Source: Lachnoclostridium sp. UBA7122 (GTDB taxonomy: Bacteria > Bacillota > Clostridia > Lachnospirales > Lachnospiraceae). From it: a DNA stretch of 14,879 bases. Shown here one piece after another: positions 1 to 4,856 of the stretch. The notes below the pieces were generated by a model. It saw only the letters and a list, made by a program, of their open reading frames with translations. It was not told the origin of the DNA and did no database searches. The first letter of the stretch is position 1; each line of letters opens with the position of its first letter. Both the position numbers and the translations under genes were made by a program. The stretch covers positions 1-14,879 of the forward strand of contig DKXQ01000027.1 in the NCBI GenBank assembly GCA_002493085.1, written 5' to 3'.

Positions 1-521
1 CCATCCCTGCCATCATACACCATCTTTACCTTAACATCAATACAAATATCTTTCCCATCAAAAAATTCTTCTTTCAATGAAATTTCTTCTGGTCTTGTCT
101 TCCTGTTTCCAGTATATATGACATATAATTCTGGTTCAGGCATTTCCAGTTTCCTGCTTTTATACATGTTCTGTTTTGTTTTCCTGAAATATTCCCTGTA
201 TGTCTGCACCAGATACATCAAAGCCCTGAATATGATATTTACTGTCCAGGTAGCCTGGCATTCAACCAGTACCAGCAAAGTCGAACCAACCATGAAACCC
301 ACATCATTATAGATGTCATCCACAAGGACATTACTGACTGTCACTTCTTTTATATCCTCTTCTGTAACACCTTTCCGTTCTGGATGGAGTGCATGATATA
401 ACTGCACCAGATATTTTTTCTCTTTGAATAAATTTGTAAATACACTGTCCTTGATGGTATGTTTTACCACACTGTCCCTTTTGTCTGTGGAAACTCTCTG
501 TTTTTCTTCTGGTTCTGCCAA
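1..521 (-). CDS. Rpn-family PD-(D/E)XK nuclease / putative transposase, partial (3' end outside window)
   Basis: The reading frame is open from a TTG at 519-521 to the window edge, giving 173 codons. The start is fixed by a near-perfect AGGAGG (complement of 530-535) eight bases upstream. The only later ATG lies deep inside the conserved fold. The protein has the pattern I associate with the clostridial Rpn (recombination-promoting nuclease) / PD-(D/E)XK transposase-like family: an N-terminal VFTNLFKEKKYLVQLYHALHP segment, then a nuclease-core-like NDVGF (Asp73) and VECQATWTVN (Glu87, Gln89), then ELYVIYTGNRK. Asp73 and Glu-x-Gln fit a D...ExQ variant of the PD-(D/E)XK site. Members are thought to nick or cut DNA and promote RecA-independent recombination; that role is known of the family, not shown here. 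A TTGAAA-17-TAGTAT promoter lies upstream. The C-terminal part is not in the window. Confidence 0.82.
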   Translation of the reverse strand, partial: MAEPEEKQRVSTDKRDSVVKHTIKDSVFTNLFKEKKYLVQLYHALHPERKGVTEEDIKEVTVSNVLVDDIYNDVGFMVGSTLLVLVECQATWTVNIIFRALMYLVQTYREYFRKTKQNMYKSRKLEMPEPELYVIYTGNRKTRPEEISLKEEFFDGKDICIDVKVKMVYDGRD

Positions 522-559
522 CAGCTTCACCTCCTGTAAGATTTATGTTTATAGATTAT

Positions 560-588
560 ATACTACCATAAAAGCATCTGCCTTTCAA
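560..588 (-). promoter_or_regulatory. Putative sigma-A promoter of the Rpn-like gene
   Basis: On the minus strand TTGAAA (583-588) and TAGTAT (560-565) are separated by 17 bases. This places a start site shortly upstream of the ribosome binding site at 530-535. It suggests the nuclease gene can be transcribed separately from the unknown gene upstream on the same strand. Confidence 0.4.
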
Positions 589-613
589 TTCCCTTAAACA
601 GTTTTGTGCAATA

Positions 614-871
614 CTATTCCCCAAGCAATTTCTTTGCCCTTTCCTCTGGTTTCAACGAAAAATCATCCAGTATATCCCATGTCTTTTTGTAATCATCTTT
701 CTTTAACTCCTCAATAACATTTCTTTCTATGACATTGAATATCCTGCTGATTGCTCCAAAATTCCCTTCATTGAAACCTAAAAGTACTGCATCTCCAAAT
801 AATGCTTTATTAATTGTTATATATGCATCATAAACATAAACAAGGTCAGCCATATCCTTTACACTTATCAT
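614..871 (-). CDS. Small hypothetical protein, 85 residues
   Basis: ATG start preceded by a strong GGAGGAGG-type ribosome binding site (complement of about 876-885). The protein is soluble and mostly helical in character: a hydrophobic VYVYDAYITINKALFGDAVLLGF segment near the N-terminus and a charged C-terminal half (IEELKKDDYKKTWDILDDF). There is no signal peptide, no clear transmembrane segment and no motif I recognise. It lies 92 bases upstream of the Rpn-like gene on the same strand and may be co-transcribed with it. The product is real on the basis of the ribosome binding site and the protein-like composition, but the function is unknown. Confidence 0.7.
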   Translation of the reverse strand: MISVKDMADLVYVYDAYITINKALFGDAVLLGFNEGNFGAISRIFNVIERNVIEELKKDDYKKTWDILDDFSLKPEERAKKLLGE

Positions 872-1137
872 ATATTCCTCCTCCTTTCACTCTGTATGTT
901 TTTTATTTCCCTTATACAATAACATTAAAAAAACATAAGAAAATCTGGCGGAAATACATACCACATGTTACAACTGTAATAATTTGAACATACATAAATT
1001 TTCATCCAGAAAAATAATTCATATTCTAATATGAAACAATTAATAAGAGGAGGATTTTTGTTATTTGCCACTACAGAACTTAAATCATGCATATAAGTAC
1101 AAGAAGCCCCCAACCAAACAGAAAGGAAGATTCAAAT
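872..1137. other. Divergent intergenic region with an operator-like inverted repeat
   Basis: This gap separates the minus-strand unknown gene from the plus-strand Rpn-like gene. It holds a perfect 7-4-7 inverted repeat (1018-1035), a shorter TTACA-AC-TGTAA repeat (968-979) and an orphan GAGGAGG ribosome binding site (1047-1053). No convincing -35/-10 pair is visible on either strand, although the region is AT-rich. Confidence 0.5.
1018..1035. promoter_or_regulatory. Operator-like inverted repeat TTCATAT-TCTA-ATATGAA
   Basis: Perfect 7-base arms with a 4-base spacer, in the gap between two divergent genes. There is no T-tract, so it is more like a protein-binding site than a terminator. No binding protein can be assigned from sequence alone. 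Confidence 0.4.
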
Positions 1138-1716
1138 ATGGATATAACAAAGGAAAATACTGTTTACTGTGATGCACTAAAAATTGAACTTGCAACAACT
1201 GATACCAACACAGGCTATAAACCAGATGACTGTATGTATATGAAACCAGTTGCCACATATCTCTTAGCAATATTAAAGTCGCCAGACATTGAAATCCAGA
1301 ATGACATTGGAAAAATCTTCAAAGGACATAACCTCCTTGATTACACTTATATTTCTGGAAAACCAGATACTGACCATTTTTATAAATTAATTGCATATGC
1401 AAGCTTGTACAAAGCAAGTGGAATTGAAGACAACCTAATTAAAGCAGATGATGTTACTGTTACATTAGTCAGCCAGCATACCCCTGAACAGCTGTTTAAT
1501 GACTTGAAAAGATTAGGAATAACATCTGAAAAAACAGAAGATGGCATCTACCAGCTCAAAGGCAGTATGCTTTTCAGGACACAGGTTATCGTTTCCACTG
1601 AAATGGGTGCAAATGAACAGGAATGGTTAAAGTCATTAATCAATTATGTTCAAGACGATTTTCTTCCAAGACTGATGTTGCTTGGTCTTGATAAATGTTC
1701 TAAAATGTTCATTTAA
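1138..1716 (+). CDS. Rpn/PD-(D/E)XK-family-like protein, probably N-terminally reduced
   Basis: I choose the ATG at 1138 (192 residues) because AAGGAAGA at 1123-1130 sits seven bases before it. An in-frame ATG at 1087 would give 209 residues but has no binding site close by. The C-terminal part follows a layout I recall from clostridial Rpn-like nuclease relatives: HFYKLIAYASLYK, then DDVTVTLVSQHTPEQLF, then GIYQLKGSMLFRTQVIV and EWLKSL. In those proteins an E-x-K segment precedes the FYK helix. Here the equivalent stretch (LLDYTYISGKPDTDHFYK) has no such pair, so nuclease activity is doubtful. A stop codon in frame at 1081 and an unused ribosome binding site at 1047-1053 suggest the original 5' end was lost. 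Family assignment is from memory of the pattern and is moderate. Confidence 0.65.
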   Translation: MDITKENTVYCDALKIELATTDTNTGYKPDDCMYMKPVATYLLAILKSPDIEIQNDIGKIFKGHNLLDYTYISGKPDTDHFYKLIAYASLYKASGIEDNLIKADDVTVTLVSQHTPEQLFNDLKRLGITSEKTEDGIYQLKGSMLFRTQVIVSTEMGANEQEWLKSLINYVQDDFLPRLMLLGLDKCSKMFI

Positions 1717-1750
1717 TCACTATAAAAAGCAAGAAAACCACAGAAATTAA

Positions 1751-1785
1751 AAAATATGAGATTTGCAATGCAGGTCTCATATTTT
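1751..1785 (+). terminator. Hairpin terminator after the 1138-1716 gene
   Basis: A perfect 11-base stem (AAAATATGAGA at 1751-1761 with TCTCATATTTT at 1775-1785) and a 13-base loop, 34 bases past the stop codon. The stem itself ends in a T-run on either strand, so it could work in both directions. Confidence 0.6.
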
Positions 1786-2033
1786 GCTTTAAGACAAGAA
1801 ATCTATACTGTGATTCCTCTCTTCCAATAAACATGATTACAATTCTGCATACCAATATGTCTACATATCTACATGAAATCTATAGGTAATTATGCAGAAA
1901 TCTCTACTTGTCTACATATAGACCTGCAGTAATGAAAAAGCTCCTACATGCCTACCCATTTACAGGTTTGTGATTAGAATACCATATACAATACCAGCTC
2001 CAAACCAGCAAAAATACTTTCTTTCATGACAAC
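1786..2033. other. Convergent intergenic region with degenerate CTAC repeats
   Basis: This non-coding stretch lies between two convergent genes. At 1858-1957 a short word, YCTAC followed by ATAT, ATG, TTG or CC, recurs about six times (near 1860, 1868, 1903, 1911, 1943 and 1951). Spacing is irregular. No gene with a ribosome binding site is seen. Confidence 0.4.
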
Positions 2034-2069
2034 AAAAACAGACACTACAGTATAATGTAGCATCTGTTT
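2034..2069 (-). terminator. Rho-independent terminator of the ATPase-like gene
   Basis: Read on the minus strand, arms AAACAGAUGCUACA and UGUAGUGUCUGUUU pair over 14 positions (two of them G-U wobbles) around a 6-base loop and run into a U-tract. The hairpin begins 22 bases after the stop codon at 2092, which is ideal placement. Confidence 0.75.
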
Positions 2070-2091
2070 CACCTTAAAAACAATGTAATTA

Positions 2092-2784
2092 CTATTTGAA
2101 TGTTATCTGGTTCCATCTGTATCTGCCAGAATCAAACCCCACTGTCACTTTTGTTTCGCATCTGTTTTTTCCAGATATAAAAAGTGTATGTCCTTCGCCA
2201 CCTTGACTGCTACTTTTGATAACCTCCAATACTGTATCTGCAACATCAGTAAATTTATCACTATCTTCTGATCCTCCAGTATATGTTGCCACCAAAAGTG
2301 TTGCACCATGTTTACTTGCAACTTCTTTTAAAGCACATAACTTATTGTAAGCAAAATCATATTTTATCTGACCAACCTCTCCTTCCACAATTTTTTCTAT
2401 AGAATCAATTACTATGCATTTTAATTGTGGATTGTCCCTCAAGAACACATCCAAGCCATCTTCTATTTTGTTTCCAAAAGTTCCTTTCCTGTGTGCATAC
2501 ACAACAGTAATATCCCCAAGCATAGCATTATATTGTGCGAGCATCTGCTCTGTCTTTTTCTTGGCATTCTCTAACGAAAACACCAGAGTTCTGCCATGCC
2601 CTGGTTTCCTTTCTAAAAATCCTGTTGCACCAGCAATAGCCAGGGAAAGATTTAGTGCAGAACATGACTCATATTGCCTGTCTGGTGCTATAATAAGATT
2701 CAGCCCTGGTATTGCAACAATTTCCTCTACACTGCATCTGTTGCCACCAACACTGCTTCCCGTTTCCATAAACTTATTTGACAT
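2092..2784 (-). CDS. RecA/RepA-fold (AAA_25-like) ATPase relative lacking a Walker A motif
   Basis: 230 residues; ATG start with AAGGAGG nine bases upstream. The layout matches RepA-like hexameric ATPases of plasmids and integrative elements: a strand-loop-helix at LNLIIAPDRQYESCSALNLS, an SLEN segment (TLVFSLENAKKKTEQML) as in the usual LSLED motif, a Walker B-like strand CIVIDSIEKIV, and a later strand TLLVATYTGG followed by a sensor-like Ser/Asp-rich loop. The loop that should read GxxxxGK(S/T) is instead APDRQYESCS, with neither glycine nor lysine, so ATP binding is doubtful while the rest of the fold seems kept. It may act as a regulatory or structural partner, or be decaying. It lies downstream of the XRE regulator on the same strand, separated by a terminator. 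Confidence 0.65.
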   Translation of the reverse strand: MSNKFMETGSSVGGNRCSVEEIVAIPGLNLIIAPDRQYESCSALNLSLAIAGATGFLERKPGHGRTLVFSLENAKKKTEQMLAQYNAMLGDITVVYAHRKGTFGNKIEDGLDVFLRDNPQLKCIVIDSIEKIVEGEVGQIKYDFAYNKLCALKEVASKHGATLLVATYTGGSEDSDKFTDVADTVLEVIKSSSQGGEGHTLFISGKNRCETKVTVGFDSGRYRWNQITFK

Positions 2785-2845
2785 TAGACATTACCTCCTT
2801 AATATTTATAGTTTTTTATATCCATAAATAATATCAGAATTAGAA

Positions 2846-2875
2846 ATAAAAAAAATCTGCGAAAATGCAGGTCAA
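2846..2875 (-). promoter_or_regulatory. Possible promoter of the ATPase-like gene
   Basis: On the minus strand TTGACC (complement of 2870-2875) is followed after 18 bases by TTTTAT (complement of 2846-2851) in a very AT-rich stretch, about 60 bases before the start codon. The -35 is good and the -10 weak. Confidence 0.3.
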
Positions 2876-2967
2876 TGGATTTTTTATAAACAGCAGATAA
2901 TGAGGATAGAAACAAAAGAGAAAAGAAGGGAAGAAGAGGAGGGCATATCATTTTTTGAACTATTTAT

Positions 2968-2998
2968 AAAACCAGCTGACATCAGACCTGCCAGCTGG
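2968..2998 (-). terminator. Terminator of the XRE regulator gene
   Basis: On the minus strand CCAGCTG (2992-2998 complement) and CAGCTGG (2972-2978 complement) form a GC-rich 7-base stem with a 13-base loop, followed directly by TTTTAT. It lies about 110 bases past the XRE stop codon and would insulate the ATPase-like gene, which then needs its own promoter. Confidence 0.55.
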
Positions 2999-3107
2999 CA
3001 TCATAACTACATACCACAGCTACATATTCCAGAAACCATTATTGGAAGTTAATGCATATACAGTTTTTTGAATTACAGCATCCTGTCTGTCATATCCTAT
3101 GTATTAA

Positions 3108-3494
3108 TCAGGCATCCTTGTGATATAAGGCAATACATTCATCAATTATGCCCTCTATCAACCTAACTTCGGCAGGTGTAAGTTTATCAAGTTTTTTTGA
3201 CAGTAGCAGCTTGTCTTTGTCAATAATATCTCCTGTTAACAAATAATCTGTGCTGACACCCAAACCTAATGCAATTTTCATTAAATTTTCTGGTCGCATG
3301 GCCCGTTTCCCAGATTCAAAATAACTAACTGCCTGTGTTGTCAATTCGCACTTTTCAGCTAATTGTTCCTGTGTCAACCCAAGTTTCTTCCTCCTCTCCA
3401 TAATCCTCTTTCCTGTTTCTTCCAAGCATAATTTAACATCCATCATAACTTTACCATCCTTTCCATTTCGTTGAATTATGTCAACATCAGACAT
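3108..3494 (-). CDS. XRE-family HTH transcriptional regulator
   Basis: The HTH_3 domain is clear: ETGKRIMERRKKLGLTQEQL, then AEKCELTTQAVSYFESGKRA, then a conserved tail ending LGVSTDYLLTGD. The recognition helix is TTQAVSYFESG. A short C-terminal helix (TPAEVRLIEGIIDECIALY) may dimerise. I place the start at the ATG at 3492-3494 (GAGG ten bases upstream). An ATG at 3446 with AAAGGA upstream is an alternative. A TTG at 3530 would extend the frame but has no binding site and lies in an inverted repeat that looks like an operator. The gene is divergent from the 3706-4416 gene across a gap with palindromes, the usual layout of an auto-repressor controlling itself and its neighbour. Confidence 0.85.
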   Translation of the reverse strand: MSDVDIIQRNGKDGKVMMDVKLCLEETGKRIMERRKKLGLTQEQLAEKCELTTQAVSYFESGKRAMRPENLMKIALGLGVSTDYLLTGDIIDKDKLLLSKKLDKLTPAEVRLIEGIIDECIALYHKDA

Positions 3495-3510
3495 GATTTT
3501 CAATCCTCTT

Positions 3511-3530
3511 TTGTTGATATCATTCAACAA
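3511..3530. promoter_or_regulatory. Inverted repeat, likely operator of the XRE repressor
   Basis: TTGTTGATATCATTCAACAA has perfect 7-base arms (TTGTTGA / TCAACAA) around a 6-base spacer. It lies just upstream of the chosen start of the HTH gene, where auto-repression would act. Assignment to this regulator is inferred from position. Confidence 0.45.
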
Positions 3531-3648
3531 AGTGCTATAATTAGTAGAAACTGTTGTTACAGTGATAATTATAAATTCCCTAATTCTACAAGCATACTAG
3601 ATGGACAATATCATTCTGCATGGTGCATTTTCGCAAAAAGAACAGTCA

Positions 3649-3681
3649 TTGTACAAGTGATATGCTTTTTTTCGTACAAAG
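3649..3681 (+). promoter_or_regulatory. Promoter with extended -10 and paired GTAC palindromes
   Basis: An extended -10 (TGATATGCT, 3658-3666) lies between TTGTACAA (3649-3656, a perfect palindrome) and TCGTACAA (3672-3679), whose starts are 23 bases apart, about two helical turns. It sits upstream of the strong ribosome binding site at 3691-3695 of the plus-strand gene. The arrangement suggests a repressor that covers the promoter. Confidence 0.4.
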
Positions 3682-3705
3682 AATAAAAAAGGAGGATTCT
3701 TGATT

Positions 3706-4416
3706 ATGAATCAAAAAAGATTAAACAGAAATATCACAGGCACACAGGTGAAAGATGCAACAGAAAGTATCATGCAGCAAGGCAGGGACAGCTTTTTATC
3801 CTACAGGTTTGAAGTTATGGATGATGATAATATTTATTCTGTATCATTTGATGGGGGACTGTCAGAGAATGAATCAAAGGAACTGCTGGCAGCATTAAGA
3901 ACCTGTCTATATGAAAACATGGCAAACTGCATCCAAACATATCTGGAACAACACAACATAGCATATTCAAATTTTATTTCCAGTAAAATGCCATTAGAAC
4001 ACAATAAAGTTATGGAATTGGCAGAGTTGCTTCTGCATTCAGACAGATGTAGTGCTTTTGACAGTTATTTTGAGAATGCAGATATTTACTATTTAATTGT
4101 GGACCACCAGAAATGGGTTGCCGAAAATTGCTGTCAAGGCTGCTATTTTGCAGTGAAAAAGACTCTTGCTGAATCTGAAAGCTCATGCAAATGCAATATC
4201 ATCGGGCAGACTTTTAATTATAATGAAATTAATGGTGATGAAAATGGTCATTTTACAATCAGAGAAAGCAGAGATAAGGAAGCATTATACAATATTGCTG
4301 TATCAGCCAACGAACCAGTTCTGCCAGCTTTTGGCTGTGTAGATATGTTAGGCATCTTGTTAAATATTGACAGTATCCAGACTGTAGAGCAGATTGAAAA
4401 AATTGCAGTAAAATAA
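3706..4416 (+). CDS. Hypothetical protein, 236 residues
   Basis: ATG at 3706 with GGAGG at 3691-3695. A TTG at 3700 is only four bases from that site and less likely. The N-terminus is basic and helical (MNQKRLNRNITGTQVKDATE), followed by FEVMDDDNIYSVSFDGGLSENESKELLAAL, then a helical middle. A small Cys group follows: Cys142, Cys143 and Cys146, then Cys161 and Cys163 in a Ser-rich stretch, which could bind metal. It ends DMLGILLNIDSIQTVEQIEKIAV. There is no signal peptide or membrane segment. I do not recognise the family. The divergent position opposite the XRE regulator suggests it is the controlled gene of a two-gene unit. Confidence 0.7.
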   Translation: MNQKRLNRNITGTQVKDATESIMQQGRDSFLSYRFEVMDDDNIYSVSFDGGLSENESKELLAALRTCLYENMANCIQTYLEQHNIAYSNFISSKMPLEHNKVMELAELLLHSDRCSAFDSYFENADIYYLIVDHQKWVAENCCQGCYFAVKKTLAESESSCKCNIIGQTFNYNEINGDENGHFTIRESRDKEALYNIAVSANEPVLPAFGCVDMLGILLNIDSIQTVEQIEKIAVK

Positions 4417-4461
4417 TAGTTATCTTAATAAAACTGCCAAAATGGAGGTGTTACATTTTAA

Positions 4462-4493
4462 TAAAACCTGTGCAATTCCATGTACAGGTTTTA
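4462..4493 (+). terminator. Terminator of the 3706-4416 gene, possibly bidirectional
   Basis: A perfect 10-base stem (TAAAACCTGT / ACAGGTTTTA) with a 12-base loop, 45 bases after the stop codon. The right arm supplies TTTT on the plus strand; on the minus strand the hairpin is followed by TTAAAAT, so it may also stop transcripts from the giant gene. Confidence 0.55.
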
Positions 4494-4557
4494 ACTATGA
4501 AAAAAACCTCCTCCTCTTCCCCATTTTCCCTACCCTTTCTTTCCTGCTGCCCTCATA

Positions 4558-4576
4558 AAAGCCTCTGTAAGGCTTT
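4558..4576 (-). terminator. Candidate terminator for the giant surface-protein gene
   Basis: On the minus strand AAAGCCT-TACAG-AGGCTTT forms a perfect 7-base stem with a 5-base loop and is followed by T and ATG, giving a four-base T-run. It is the best hairpin downstream of the giant gene, though about 280 bases past its stop codon. Confidence 0.4.
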
Positions 4577-4680
4577 CAGAGCAATTTTCATATAAAGGCC
4601 ATATAGTTGTCTAATCCATAAAAATGCATTCATAAGACTTACAGGCACATTCTGATAGCACTCTAAAATCTACTTTTATC

Positions 4681-4856
4681 CCACCCAACTCCTCTTCCCT
4701 CTTTTATTTTTAATACATTTTTACCTGTTTCTGTACAACAAAAATTCTTTATGCACATGTACATTTGATAAAATACCAGCAGAAAAGGATAATAATCATC
4801 TGTATGATTGGATAGATATAGAGAAGAAAAAAAGACGAAAAAGAGGAGGAGGGTGG
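4681..4856. repeat. Imperfect inverted repeat just past the giant gene's stop codon
   Basis: CCACCC-AA-CTCCTCTT at 4681-4696 matches the reverse complement of 4841-4856 (CCACCC-TC-CTCCTCTT) at 14 of 16 positions. The inner arm ends one base from the stop codon of the giant gene. The arms are low complexity, so a structural or mobile-element role is uncertain. Confidence 0.35.

Larger units (their letters stand above)
4417..4856. other. Convergent intergenic region with hairpins and purine/pyrimidine tracts
   Basis: About 440 bases with no supported gene. It holds two terminator hairpins (4462-4493 and 4558-4576), a weak AATCAT-CTGT-ATGATT hairpin (4794-4809), three CTCCTCTT-containing tracts, and an imperfect inverted repeat joining 4681-4696 to 4841-4856. 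Confidence 0.55.

Noticed and set aside
2414..2827. 137-residue plus-strand frame
   Set aside because: It lies antisense to the ATPase-like gene, which has a strong ribosome binding site and family-like motifs; the plus frame has neither.
2972..3003. 13-base direct repeat CCAGCTGACATCA / CCAGCTGGCATCA
   Set aside because: The two copies contain the self-complementary CAGCTG core and are better explained as the stem of the XRE gene's terminator.
4455..4594. Short plus-strand frame after GGAGGTG at 4444-4450 (ATT or internal ATG start)
   Set aside because: It needs a rare ATT start or an ATG 45 bases away, runs through a terminator hairpin and a pyrimidine tract, and encodes a low-complexity peptide.
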